Positions 45,177 through 54,321 of a stretch of DNA of 64,000 bases are shown one piece after another; the stretch's first letter is position 1; every line of letters starts with the position of its first letter. The notes below the pieces were generated by a model that did not search any database, was not told where the DNA came from, and saw only the letters and a program-made list of their open reading frames with translations. Source of the stretch: Chloroflexota bacterium. Lineage in GTDB: Bacteria; Chloroflexota; Limnocylindria; Limnocylindrales; CSP1-4. The stretch lies in the NCBI GenBank assembly GCA_017853275.1, contig JAFMJV010000003.1, forward strand, positions 1 through 64,000, read 5' to 3'. A program made the translations under genes and the position numbers.

Positions 45177-47765
45177 ATGACCGACACGCTCCCCGCCAAG
45201 GCCGACCCCTCCCTGGACGCCGTCACCGAGCGCCTGCTGACCACGCAGAGCCCGCAGCGGCCGCTCGTCACGCCCGCCTTCGATGTCGAGATCGACGGCC
45301 GGACCCTGAGCGCGCGCGCCGGCCAGACGATCCTCGAGGTCTGCCGCGAGAACGGCATCGAGGTCCCCACCCTGTGCTACGAGCCCAAGCTCCCGGGCTT
45401 CGGTGCCTGCCGGATGTGCGTCGTGGACGTGGAGGGCGAGGCGAGCCCCCCGATCTCCTGCTCCCGCGAGGCGGAGCCGGGGATGACGGTGCAGACGCAG
45501 ACCCCGCGCCTGCGCCAGATCCGGAAGACGAACCTGGAGCTGATCTTCAGCGACCACAACGCCTACTGCCTGCCGCCCTGCCAGAACCGCTGCCCGTCGC
45601 ACATCGATATCCCGGGCTTCCTGAAGGCGAACACGGAAGGCAACTTCATCGAGTCGGCGCGGATCTTCAAGCGCACGATCCCCTTCCCCTCCGTCCTCGG
45701 CCGCGTCTGCCCCGCCCCGTGCGAGGAGCACTGCCGCCGGGACGAGGTCGAGGAGGCGATCGCGATCCGCGACAGCCATCGCTACGCCGGCGACCAGGTC
45801 CTGAAGGCGCAGGCGGCGGGCATGAAGGCGCCCGTCCCCTTCGAGGTCCAGCCCGCCTCGGGCAAGCGCGTCGCGGTCATCGGCTCCGGCCCGGCCGGGA
45901 TGTCCAGCGCCTACTACCTCGCGATCGCCGGCCACGACGTCACCGTCTACGAGCGCGACCCCGCGCCGGGCGGGATGCTCCGCTACGGCATCCCCCAGTA
46001 CCGGCTCCCCAAGGTCGAGGTCCTCGAGGCCGAGTACCAGGGCGCCTGGGACCTCGGCGTGAAGCTCGTCACGAACGCCGAGCTGGGCAAGGACTTCACC
46101 GTCTCGGACCTCCAGAACCAGGGCTTCGATGCCGTCGTGGTGGCGATCGGCTGCTACGACACGAACCGCCTCGGGATCCCCGGCGAGGACGCGGATGGCG
46201 TGATCGACGGCCTCGAGTACCTCCGGATCGCCACCCTCGGCCTCCCCTATCCGGGCCACGCGGGGACGCGCGTCGTCGTCGTGGGCGGCGGCTTCTCCTC
46301 GATGGACTGCTCGCGCACCTCGGTCCGCCAGGGCGCCGCGGAGGTCACCCTCGTCTACCGCCGGGACATGAAGGACATGCCCGCGGCCTCCGAGGTCCAC
46401 GAGATGCTCGAGGAGGGCGCCCGCGCGATCTTCCAGGCGGCGCCCGTGCGCGTCGTGACGGATGCCGCGAACAAGGTGACCGGGATGGAGTTCATCCGGA
46501 TGGCGCTCGGCGCTCCGGACGCCTCCGGCCGGCGCCGCCCGGAGCCGGTCCCGGGGACCGAGTTCATCATCGAGTGCGACCGCGTCCTCCTCGCGATCGG
46601 CCAGGGGCCGGAGCTCTCCTGGACCTCGCGCGGCGCGGATGGCGTCAACGCGAGCAAGCAGAAGCGCCTCGCGGCGGATGCGATCACCTTCTCCACCGGA
46701 CGCCCCGGCGTCTTCGGCACGGGGGACGTGCGCACGGGTGCCGCCACGGTCGTCGCCTCCGTCGCGGAGGGCCGCCGTTGCGCCTACGCGGTGGACGCCT
46801 ATCTCCAGGGGATGGACCTGGAGGCGATCCGCACGCGCCAGACGCTCGCGGAGCCGCAGCCCGAGTTCCTCTCCATCGTCCCCTACACCGGCGAGACGAA
46901 GCAGCCCCGGATCCGCCTCAAGGGGATGCCCATCGAGGTCCGCAAGGCGAGCTACGTCGAGTACGAGATCCCCTACACGCAGGAAGAGGCGATGGCCGAA
47001 TCGGGCCGCTGCCTCCAGTGCACCTGCGAGGCGATCGGCTACTGCGACCTGCGCCGCCAGGGGATCGAGTACGGGACCACGCTGCGCAAGCTGGAGCCCG
47101 GCCGGGACGGCACCTCGTACCGGAGCGTGAACGAGAACCGCTTCACGGGGATCAACCACGACTACCTCCGGGATGACAGCCACGCCTTCATCCTCCGGGA
47201 GCCGGCCCGCTGCATCGACTGCGGCCGCTGCGCGAACGTGTGCAAGGAGGTCGTGGGGGCCGCCTGCTACGACTTCATGCGCACCGGCTTCGACACGCTC
47301 GTGACGACGCCCCTGGACATGAGCCTGAACACGACGCCCTGCGTCTCCTGCGGACGCTGTGCGGAGACCTGCCCCACGGGGGCGCTCATGCCCAAGCCGC
47401 GCGTCCTCGAGAAGTACGAGGTGGACGAGAGCCGCTGCATCCTGTGCGGGATCTGCGTGGACGCCTGTCCGTACGACGCGCTCCGCTGCGGCCCGGACTT
47501 CGAGCTCGCTCACGAGAGCCGCGAGGAGCCGATGATCGACCTCCTCGCGATCAGCTCCATCGAGCGGGACAGCGAGCTGAGCTACGTGCGTCGCGAGCGC
47601 GACTGGCTTGCCCGCGCCCGCGCCCAGGGGCGCGATATCCCCGCCACCCGCCTCCTCCCGATGCTGCCCACGGGCGTCGCGAACGGGAACGGCAACGGCA
47701 CCTCGGCGAACGGCCACGGGCCGCGCCCGGGCGGTGGCGGCGGCACCCACGCCCACGCGAAGTAG
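45177..47765 (+). CDS. NuoG-like/GltD-like fusion: ferredoxin, FAD-NAD(P) oxidoreductase and polyferredoxin
   Basis: The 862-residue protein replaces NuoG. Residues 33-110 are a NuoG-type [2Fe-2S] domain (Cys67, 78, 81, 95). Residues 125-205 match the GltD/NfnB cluster domain (Cys131, 135, 139; CPAPCEEHC at 178-186). Residues 228-550 are the GltD-type flavoprotein: FAD loop VIGSGPAG (235-242), NAD(P) loop VVGGGFSSMD (368-377), and VYRR (393-396), which in GltD binds the NADPH 2'-phosphate. Then follow clusters at Cys612-623, Cys679-689, Cys722-732 and Cys754-764; the last two and the following FELAHESREE resemble NuoI. No molybdopterin-type domain exists. The tail (835-862) is Asn/Gly/His-rich. 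This points to a second, flavin-based electron entry. Confidence 0.85.
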   Translation: MTDTLPAKADPSLDAVTERLLTTQSPQRPLVTPAFDVEIDGRTLSARAGQTILEVCRENGIEVPTLCYEPKLPGFGACRMCVVDVEGEASPPISCSREAEPGMTVQTQTPRLRQIRKTNLELIFSDHNAYCLPPCQNRCPSHIDIPGFLKANTEGNFIESARIFKRTIPFPSVLGRVCPAPCEEHCRRDEVEEAIAIRDSHRYAGDQVLKAQAAGMKAPVPFEVQPASGKRVAVIGSGPAGMSSAYYLAIAGHDVTVYERDPAPGGMLRYGIPQYRLPKVEVLEAEYQGAWDLGVKLVTNAELGKDFTVSDLQNQGFDAVVVAIGCYDTNRLGIPGEDADGVIDGLEYLRIATLGLPYPGHAGTRVVVVGGGFSSMDCSRTSVRQGAAEVTLVYRRDMKDMPAASEVHEMLEEGARAIFQAAPVRVVTDAANKVTGMEFIRMALGAPDASGRRRPEPVPGTEFIIECDRVLLAIGQGPELSWTSRGADGVNASKQKRLAADAITFSTGRPGVFGTGDVRTGAATVVASVAEGRRCAYAVDAYLQGMDLEAIRTRQTLAEPQPEFLSIVPYTGETKQPRIRLKGMPIEVRKASYVEYEIPYTQEEAMAESGRCLQCTCEAIGYCDLRRQGIEYGTTLRKLEPGRDGTSYRSVNENRFTGINHDYLRDDSHAFILREPARCIDCGRCANVCKEVVGAACYDFMRTGFDTLVTTPLDMSLNTTPCVSCGRCAETCPTGALMPKPRVLEKYEVDESRCILCGICVDACPYDALRCGPDFELAHESREEPMIDLLAISSIERDSELSYVRRERDWLARARAQGRDIPATRLLPMLPTGVANGNGNGTSANGHGPRPGGGGGTHAHAK

Positions 47766-47777
47766 CCGGACGCACGG

Positions 47778-48326
47778 ATGAGCCTCCCCGAGACGATGCC
47801 CTACACCGGTTGGCGCTGGGATGACCTTGTCTTCCTCGCGCTCGCCGGCGTGATGCTCGGCTCCGCGCTCCTCGTCGTCCTCAGCAGGAACATCATCCGG
47901 TCCGGCCTCTTCATGGTCCTCTCGTTCCTCGGGCTCGCGGGCATCTACGCGCTCGCGGGGTCGCCGATCGTGGCGGCCGCCCAGGTCCTCGTCTACATCG
48001 GCGCGATCAGCGTCCTCATCCTCTTCGCGGTCATGCTCACCCAGAGCAAGGCCGGACCGGCCGCGCTCGTCTTCCAGCGCCAGGCGTGGATCGCGGCGAT
48101 CGCCTCGGTCGTCCTCCTCGGCCTGATCGGCGCCTCGATCCTGCTCACCGACTTCCCTGCCGCAGAGGCGCTCCCCACCGTCCACGAGACGCGGGAGGTC
48201 GCCTTCCTGATCTTCGACGCGAACGTCTTCGCCTTCGAGGTCGTCAGCCTCCTCCTGCTCGCGGCGGTCGTGGGCGGGATCTTCATCGCACGCCGCGACG
48301 AGAGCGCGGACGAGGAGGGCGCGTGA
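47778..48326 (+). CDS. nuoJ: NADH-quinone oxidoreductase subunit J
   Basis: NuoJ is a five-helix membrane subunit next to the first antiporter-like subunit. The 182-residue protein has [25 protein letters not shown] with the conserved early helix and [21 protein letters not shown], the broken helix that undergoes the pi-to-alpha change in the proton path. The last ten residues are acidic. It overlaps nuoK by GTGA. Confidence 0.93.
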   Translation: MSLPETMPYTGWRWDDLVFLALAGVMLGSALLVVLSRNIIRSGLFMVLSFLGLAGIYALAGSPIVAAAQVLVYIGAISVLILFAVMLTQSKAGPAALVFQRQAWIAAIASVVLLGLIGASILLTDFPAAEALPTVHETREVAFLIFDANVFAFEVVSLLLLAAVVGGIFIARRDESADEEGA

Positions 48327-48634
48327 GCCAGTCCCTGGACGCGTACCTGCTCCTCGCGGCGGGGCTCTTCGCGATCGGCACCTTCGGCTTCCTCGCGAAG
48401 CGGAACGCGATCGCGATGCTCATGTCGATCGAGCTGATGCTCAACGCGGTGAACCTCGCGATCGTCGCCTTCGCCCTCTTCACCCCCTCGCTCGGTGCGC
48501 AGGGGTCGGTCATCGCGCTCTTCGTCATGGCGGTCGCGGCCGCGGAGGCGACGGTGGGGCTCGCGATCGTCATCGCGATCTACCGGAACCGCCGCACCCC
48601 GCTCGTGGACGAGTACGCCTCGATGCGGGAGTAG
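48323..48634 (+). CDS. nuoK: NADH-quinone oxidoreductase subunit K
   Basis: NuoK is a three-helix subunit that takes part in proton translocation. The 103-residue protein contains [18 protein letters not shown] with the essential membrane Glu and the later [11 protein letters not shown] with the second acidic position nearby ([10 protein letters not shown]). Length is normal. The GTG start overlaps the nuoJ stop; a 36-base gap leads to nuoL. Confidence 0.94.
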   Translation: MSQSLDAYLLLAAGLFAIGTFGFLAKRNAIAMLMSIELMLNAVNLAIVAFALFTPSLGAQGSVIALFVMAVAAAEATVGLAIVIAIYRNRRTPLVDEYASMRE

Positions 48635-48670
48635 CGGGATGACGACGGGACGCATCGCAGAGGTGGCACG

Positions 48671-50707
48671 GTGAGCTTCTTCGCGGAGGCCGGCGGACAC
48701 GCCGGGCACGGGCCGGAGCTCGCCGACCCCACCGCCCAGCTCCTCATCACGCTCCTCATGGCGATCCCGCTGGCGGGCTTCGCCCTCAGCGTGATCCTCG
48801 GCCGCCGGCTCGGCTCGCGGCCGTGGGTGATCGCGGTCCCCGCGATCATCGCCACCTGGCTGATCGCCATGTTCCTCGTCTGGCAGACGCTCTTCGTGGG
48901 CGCCTACGGCGAGTACGGGATCACCTTCACGCTCTACGAGTGGATCCCCGCCGGCCAGTTCCGGGTGGACGCGAACTTCCTCATGGACAACCTGACCGCG
49001 GTGATGCTCATCGTGGTCACCACGATCGGCATGCTCGTCCACGTCTACTCGATCGGGTACATGTCCCACGACCCGTCGAAGTGGCGCTTCTTCGCCTACC
49101 TGAACCTCTTCATGTTCAGCATGCTCCTCCTCGTCCTGGCGGGGAACTACCTCCTCGTCTTCGCCGCGTGGGAGCTCGTCGGCCTCTCCTCCTACCTGCT
49201 CATCGGCTTCTGGTACCACAAGCGCTCCGCGGCGCTCGCGAACAAGAAGGCGTTCATCACGAACCGCGTGGGCGACGTCGGCTTCGCGCTCGGGATCATG
49301 GCCCTCTGGACCACGGTGGGGACGCTGAACTTCACCGAGGTCTTCACGCTCATCCCGGAGAAGGTGGCGGGCGGCGAGCTCGGCCCGGTCCTGATGGCCG
49401 GGATCTGCCTCCTCCTCTTCATGGGCGCGATGGGCAAGAGCGCCCAGTTCCCCCTCCACGTCTGGCTTCCGGACGCGATGGAGGGCCCCACCCCGGTCTC
49501 CGCGCTCATCCACGCGGCCACGATGGTCAACGCCGGCGTCTACCTCGTCGCGCGCAGCTCTCCGGTCTTCGCCCAGTCGGCCGGCGCGCTCCTCCTCATC
49601 GCCTGCCTGGGCGCCTTCACGGCGATCCTCGCGGCCTCGATCGCGCTCACCCAGAAGGACATCAAGCGCGTCCTCGCCTACTCCACGCTCTCGCAGCTGG
49701 GCTACATGTTCCTCGCGCTCGGCGTGGGCGCCTGGATCCCCGCGATCTTCCACCTCGTGACGCACGGCTTCTTCAAGGGCCTCCTCTTCCTCGGCTCGGG
49801 CTCCGTGATCCACGCCGTCCACGAGGAGCAGGACATGGACCGGATGGGCGGCCTGGCGGGGAAGATCAGGATCACCCACCTGACGATGCTCATCGGCACG
49901 ATCGCGATCGCCGGCATCCCGCCCCTCGCGGGCTTCTTCTCCAAGGACGAGATCCTCGGCGAGACCTTCAAGTTCGGCGTCTACGAGCAGGCCTTCTACG
50001 TCCTCTTCGTGGTCGGGATGATCGTGGCCGGGATGACCGCCTTCTACATGTGGCGCCTGATGGGCAAGACCTTCTACGGCAAGAGCCGGGTCGATCCGCA
50101 CGTGGAGCCGAAGATCCACGAGTCGCCGTGGACGATGACCCTTCCGCTGATCCTCCTCGCGATCCCCTCGATCGGGATCGGCCTCGCGCTCGGCTGGCCG
50201 CTCGGTGACAGCACGATCAAGCACTGGCTCGAGCCGGTCTTCCACGAAGCCGAGGTGACCCTCGGACGGGAGCTGCCCAAGGTCCAGCTCTTCGGGATCG
50301 ACGGCATCCTCATCGTCATCGCGGTCTCGGTCGCCACGCTCGGCATCGTCATCGCGGCGGCCCTCTTCGGGATCGGCCGGAAGGACGGCCGGAGCGAGAC
50401 GGTCCGCTCGCTCACCCAGCGGATCCCCTTCGGCCCGGCGCTCTACCGCGCCTCCTTCAACCGCTGGTACTTCGATGACCTCAACCACCTCCTCTTCGTC
50501 CGCTTCGGCGGCGTGGTGGCGGAGAGCGCGGCGATCTTCGACCGCGCGGTGATCGACGGGATCGTGAACGGGACCGCGAAGGTGACCCAGGGCGCGGGCG
50601 ACCGTATCCGCCGGATCCAGACCGGCAAGGTCCAGAACTACGCGCTCGGCATCGCGATCGGGCTGATCGTCATCTCGATCGTCCTCCTCTTCGTGGTGAC
50701 CCGCTGA
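48671..50707 (+). CDS. nuoL: NADH-quinone oxidoreductase subunit L
   Basis: NuoL is the distal antiporter-like proton channel with the long lateral helix. The 678-residue protein has about 16 helices, the conserved Glu in FAAWELVGLSSYLLIGFWY, the proton-path His/Lys region in PVSALIHAATMVNAGVYL, and a C-terminal amphipathic stretch (about residues 560-640) followed by a final helix. GTG 48671 has an AGAGGTGG site. All known key residues appear present, so proton pumping should be intact. Confidence 0.95.
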   Translation: MSFFAEAGGHAGHGPELADPTAQLLITLLMAIPLAGFALSVILGRRLGSRPWVIAVPAIIATWLIAMFLVWQTLFVGAYGEYGITFTLYEWIPAGQFRVDANFLMDNLTAVMLIVVTTIGMLVHVYSIGYMSHDPSKWRFFAYLNLFMFSMLLLVLAGNYLLVFAAWELVGLSSYLLIGFWYHKRSAALANKKAFITNRVGDVGFALGIMALWTTVGTLNFTEVFTLIPEKVAGGELGPVLMAGICLLLFMGAMGKSAQFPLHVWLPDAMEGPTPVSALIHAATMVNAGVYLVARSSPVFAQSAGALLLIACLGAFTAILAASIALTQKDIKRVLAYSTLSQLGYMFLALGVGAWIPAIFHLVTHGFFKGLLFLGSGSVIHAVHEEQDMDRMGGLAGKIRITHLTMLIGTIAIAGIPPLAGFFSKDEILGETFKFGVYEQAFYVLFVVGMIVAGMTAFYMWRLMGKTFYGKSRVDPHVEPKIHESPWTMTLPLILLAIPSIGIGLALGWPLGDSTIKHWLEPVFHEAEVTLGRELPKVQLFGIDGILIVIAVSVATLGIVIAAALFGIGRKDGRSETVRSLTQRIPFGPALYRASFNRWYFDDLNHLLFVRFGGVVAESAAIFDRAVIDGIVNGTAKVTQGAGDRIRRIQTGKVQNYALGIAIGLIVISIVLLFVVTR

Positions 50708-52236
50708 TGCTCGACCTCACCGGCGTGCCGGTCCTCTCGATCCTGCTCGCCGTCCCGCTCGTGGGTGCGATCCTCCTTGCATTCGTGCCCGGGGACCGCC
50801 CGCAGCTGGTCCGGCGTCTCGCGCTCCTCATCGCGCTCGTCACCTTCGGCATCTCGCTCGCCGCGGTCCTCGCCTTCGACCCGGCGCAGAGCGGCTACCA
50901 GCTCCGCGAGACGACCTCCTGGATCCCCTTCTTCGGCATCCAGTACGACCTGGGCGTGGACGGGATCAGCCTCGTCCTCGTCGTCCTCACCACGCTCCTC
51001 TCGTGGATCTCGATCCTCGCCAGCTTCGGGCCGATCCAGAGCCGGGTGAAGGAGTACATGATCTCCTTCCTCGTCCTCGAGGTCGGGATGCTCGGCGTCT
51101 TCCTCTCCCTCGACCTCTTCCTCTTCTACATCTTCTGGGAGATCGTCCTCGTCCCGATGTACCTGATCATCGGGATCTGGGGCGGCGCGAACCGGATCTA
51201 CGCCACGGTCAAGTTCGTCCTCTACACGCTCGTCGGCTCGCTCCTCATGCTCGTGGCGCTCGTGGCGACCGCCTTCAGCTACCAGGTGGCCACGGGAAGC
51301 TGGGACGGAGCCTTCTCGGTGGAGAAGCTGGTCGGCTTCGGCTTCGACCCCACGCTCCAGCTCTTCGCCTTCCTCGCCTTCTTCCTCGCCTTCGCGATCA
51401 AGGTCCCGATGTTCCCGTTCCACACCTGGCTGCCGGACGCGCACGTGGAAGCGCCCACGGCGGGCTCGGTGATCCTCGCGGGCGTCCTCCTGAAGCTCGG
51501 CGGCTACGGCTTCATCCGCTTCGCGATGCCGATCTTCCCGGACGCGGCGCGTGACCTGGCCGGCCCGATCATCGTGCTCAGCCTGATCGCGATCATCTAC
51601 GGCGCGATCGTGGCGATCGTCCAGCCGGACGTGAAGAAGCTGATCGCCTACTCATCGGTCAGCCATATGGGCTTCGTCACGCTCGGCCTCTTCGCCTTCC
51701 AGGAGCAGGCGATGCAGGGCGCGATCCTCCAGATGGTCAACCACGGCCTGATCACCGGCGGCCTCTTCCTGTGCGTCGGGATCATCTACGAGCGGACCCA
51801 TGACCGGACGATCGCCAAGATGGGCGGCCTCGCCGCGAAGACGCCCATCTGGGCCGCGGCCTTCGGCTTCTTCATCATGGCCAGCGTCGGCCTGCCGGGC
51901 CTGGCGGGCTTCGTGGGCGAGTTCCTCGTCTTCCTCGGGACCTTCGCGGTCGATCCGCTCGCTGCGGCGATCGCCAGCCTCGTCATGGTCCTCGGCGCCG
52001 TCTACCTGCTCTGGATGTTCCAGCGGGTGGCCTTCGGCGAGGTCTCCGACTTCCTCAAGGGGCTCGGGCACCACCTGACGGACATGACCCCCACGGAGGT
52101 CCTCACGCTCGCGCCGCTGGCGGCGCTCACGATCGTCATGGGCGTCTACCCGGCGCTCATCCTCGACCTGATCACCGGCCCGGTGAACGAGCTCCTCGCG
52201 GCGCTCGGACCGGCCACCACGGGGATGCTGCCGTGA
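50707..52236 (+). CDS. nuoM: NADH-quinone oxidoreductase subunit M
   Basis: NuoM is the middle antiporter-like subunit. The 509-residue protein has YDLGVDGISLVLVVLTTLL, the acidic residue in LFYIFWEIVLVPMYLIIGIWG, and TWLPDAHVEAPTAGSVILAG. It begins by TGATG overlap with nuoL. Fourteen hydrophobic helices are predicted by eye. Length is typical. Confidence 0.95.
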   Translation: MLDLTGVPVLSILLAVPLVGAILLAFVPGDRPQLVRRLALLIALVTFGISLAAVLAFDPAQSGYQLRETTSWIPFFGIQYDLGVDGISLVLVVLTTLLSWISILASFGPIQSRVKEYMISFLVLEVGMLGVFLSLDLFLFYIFWEIVLVPMYLIIGIWGGANRIYATVKFVLYTLVGSLLMLVALVATAFSYQVATGSWDGAFSVEKLVGFGFDPTLQLFAFLAFFLAFAIKVPMFPFHTWLPDAHVEAPTAGSVILAGVLLKLGGYGFIRFAMPIFPDAARDLAGPIIVLSLIAIIYGAIVAIVQPDVKKLIAYSSVSHMGFVTLGLFAFQEQAMQGAILQMVNHGLITGGLFLCVGIIYERTHDRTIAKMGGLAAKTPIWAAAFGFFIMASVGLPGLAGFVGEFLVFLGTFAVDPLAAAIASLVMVLGAVYLLWMFQRVAFGEVSDFLKGLGHHLTDMTPTEVLTLAPLAALTIVMGVYPALILDLITGPVNELLAALGPATTGMLP

Positions 52237-53753
52237 CCCAGAACGAGTGGCTCGCGCTCGCCCCCTTCATCATCGTCTCCACGCTCGCGATCCTGATCGT
52301 CGTCGTGGACATGATCCGGCCGGGCCGGGACCACCTGGCCGCGGTCATCGGTGCGGTCGGCGTCCTCGTGGCCATGGGTGCCACGATCGCCGCGGGCCCG
52401 ATCGGCGGCCTCGGCGGCCTCCCTCCGGAGGGGATGGCGCTCTTCGGCGGCGTCTACGTCCGGGACGGCATGACCGCCTTCCTCGACCTCCTCTTCCTTG
52501 GCATCGCCCTCCTCACGATCCTCTTCGCGCCGGACTACCTGATCCCCCGCAAGCTGCCGGTGCCGGAGTTCGTCTCCGTCCTCCTCTTCGCGGTCGCGGG
52601 CGCGATGCTCCTCGGCGGCGGACGGGATCTCCTCATCCTCTTCCTCGGCCTCGAGCTCCTCGTCCTCCCCGGCTACCTCCTCGCCGGCTTCAGCAAGCGC
52701 GACGGGCTCTCCACCGAGGGCGCGATCAAGTACTTCCTCCTCGGATCGTTCTCCAGCGCGATCCTCCTCTTCGGCCTCGTCTTCGTCTTCGGCTACACCG
52801 GGACCACGAACGTGGCGGAGATCGGCGACCGGCTCGCGGCGATCGCGAGCGGGGACGCCCCGCTCCCCGTGGCGCTCGGGATGGGGATGGCGCTCGTCCT
52901 CACCGGCGCCGCCTTCAAGATCGCGGCGGTCCCCTTCCACTACTGGACGCCGGACGCCTACCAGGGCTCCCCCACGCCGGTCACCGGCTACCTCTCCGTG
53001 GGCCCCAAGGTCGCGGCCTTCGCCCTCGTCCTGCGCCTCTTCATGGAGGCGCTCGGCCCGGTCCGCGCGGACTGGTGGGTCCTCATCGGCGTCCTCGCGG
53101 CGATCACGATGACCGTGGGCAACCTCGCGGCGCTCGGCCAGGACAACATCAAGCGGATGCTGGCGTACAGCTCGATCGCGCACACCGGCTACATCATGGT
53201 CGGGCTCGCGGTGGCGGGCGGGGCCACGGACCCGGAGGTCGCCGCCTCGGGCGTCCAGGGGATCCTCTTCTACGGCTTCGCGTACGCGGCGATGAACCTC
53301 GGTGCCTTCGCCGTCGTGGCGGCGCTCCAGCACCGCCCCGGCGTGACGAGCCAGATCTCCTCGTTCGCCGGGCTCGGCCGGCGCGCCCCGATCCTCGCGG
53401 TCGCGATGACCCTCTTCCTCCTCTCGCTCGTGGGGATCCCGCCCACCGCCGGCTTCTTCGGCAAGGCGGTCATCGTCATCGCTGCGGTGGAGGGCGGCGG
53501 GCTCCTCACCCTCCTCGCGGTCGTGATCATGCTCAACGCGGCGGCGGCGGCCTTCTACTACCTGCGCGTCGTCGTCGTCATGTACATGCGTGACCCGGCG
53601 GAGAACGCGAAGCCGGTGGACGTGGGCGGCTGGACCCGGCTGGGGCTCATCGTGGCGGGAGCCGCCACGATCGCGATCGGCCTCATCCCCGCCGTGACGG
53701 GCGCCGCGCTCGACTGGACCCTGGAGGCGGCGAAGACGATCGCGGGCCTCTAG
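52233..53753 (+). CDS. nuoN: NADH-quinone oxidoreductase subunit N
   Basis: NuoN is the antiporter-like subunit closest to NuoK. The 506-residue membrane protein has LLILFLGLELLVLPGYLLAGF with the conserved Glu, FHYWTPDAYQGSPTPVTGYLSVGPK, and AYSSIAHTGYIMVGLA. It begins at a GTG overlapping the nuoM stop and ends the operon, as a terminator hairpin follows within 30 bases. Confidence 0.95.
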   Translation: MTQNEWLALAPFIIVSTLAILIVVVDMIRPGRDHLAAVIGAVGVLVAMGATIAAGPIGGLGGLPPEGMALFGGVYVRDGMTAFLDLLFLGIALLTILFAPDYLIPRKLPVPEFVSVLLFAVAGAMLLGGGRDLLILFLGLELLVLPGYLLAGFSKRDGLSTEGAIKYFLLGSFSSAILLFGLVFVFGYTGTTNVAEIGDRLAAIASGDAPLPVALGMGMALVLTGAAFKIAAVPFHYWTPDAYQGSPTPVTGYLSVGPKVAAFALVLRLFMEALGPVRADWWVLIGVLAAITMTVGNLAALGQDNIKRMLAYSSIAHTGYIMVGLAVAGGATDPEVAASGVQGILFYGFAYAAMNLGAFAVVAALQHRPGVTSQISSFAGLGRRAPILAVAMTLFLLSLVGIPPTAGFFGKAVIVIAAVEGGGLLTLLAVVIMLNAAAAAFYYLRVVVVMYMRDPAENAKPVDVGGWTRLGLIVAGAATIAIGLIPAVTGAALDWTLEAAKTIAGL

Positions 53754-53780
53754 GAGGACCGCCGGACCGCCACCCCATCG

Positions 53781-53800
53781 CCCCGGCCGGACGGCCGGGG
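53781..53800 (+). terminator. Terminator hairpin at the end of the nuo operon
   Basis: CCCCGGCCG (53781-53789) pairs with CGGCCGGGG (53792-53800) around GA, followed by CTTCGTC rather than a full T run. It lies between convergent genes, so it may serve both strands. Confidence 0.6.
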
Positions 53801-53805
53801 CTTCG

Positions 53806-54321
53806 TCATCCCCCCGGGGTGATCCCGCGCTCGGCGTCGTCGTGCGACCAGACGTCCAGGTCATCCAGGGTGAGGCCGTCCACCCCGTGGGCGGTGAGGA
53901 TCGCGAAGACCTGCGCCCGGTGCTCCGTGGCGTGGTGGATCGCCTGGGCGAGGACGACGGAGCGCGGCACCACGCGTTGACCGGAGCCGTAGTCGTAGCG
54001 GAGGATCGGCTCGCCCCCCTCCGCGGCGAGCGCCCGGAGCCGGACCCCGTGCGCGGCCGCATCCGCGGCGAGCGCGCGGAGGGCGGCGTGGGTCGGCGCC
54101 TCCACGGGATCCGCGGGCCGCGGCTGCCCCGTGGCCCGGGCGACGTAGCCCGCGTGCCCGGCCACGAGGTGGTGGACCGTCTCCGCGATCGTCCCGAAGC
54201 TCCCCGGCGCCGTCCGCCCGAGGAGCTCCTCGGGGAGGGTGAGGAGGTGCGCGATCATCCGCTCCGTCGCCCAGGCGTCGTGGCGGAAGAGCCGGTCGAG
54301 GACCGGATCCGGCAGCGTCAC
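53806..54321 (-). CDS. DinB-family protein
   Basis: The 171-residue protein is a DinB-like four-helix bundle. The metal-binding His residues are present: one in IAETVHHLVAGH (about residue 45-56) and a pair in AIHHATEHRAQVF. Family members include thiol-dependent S-transferases (bacillithiol, mycothiol) and proteins of unknown role. GTG 54321 overlaps the stop of the secreted cupin protein upstream, so it is co-translated with it. No substrate can be assigned. Confidence 0.8.
   Translation of the reverse strand: MTLPDPVLDRLFRHDAWATERMIAHLLTLPEELLGRTAPGSFGTIAETVHHLVAGHAGYVARATGQPRPADPVEAPTHAALRALAADAAAHGVRLRALAAEGGEPILRYDYGSGQRVVPRSVVLAQAIHHATEHRAQVFAILTAHGVDGLTLDDLDVWSHDDAERGITPGG

Noticed and set aside
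47680-47760. Repeated GGN/AAC-like run near the end of the 862-residue protein.
   Set aside because: It codes for a short Asn/Gly/His/Pro-rich tail; no tandem DNA repeat with function is needed to explain it.
45177-47765. Annotation as glutamate synthase small subunit (GltD).
   Set aside because: The GltD-like part is only the middle third; a NuoG-like [2Fe-2S] domain and NuoI-like clusters flank it, no gltB is adjacent, and the gene sits inside the nuo operon.
43512-48185. Very long open frame on the strand opposite the nuo operon (over 1500 codons).
   Set aside because: GC-rich codon bias leaves long antisense frames open. The translation is low-complexity and rich in Arg, Glu, Asp and His, it has no domain match, and it opposes several well-conserved coupled genes.
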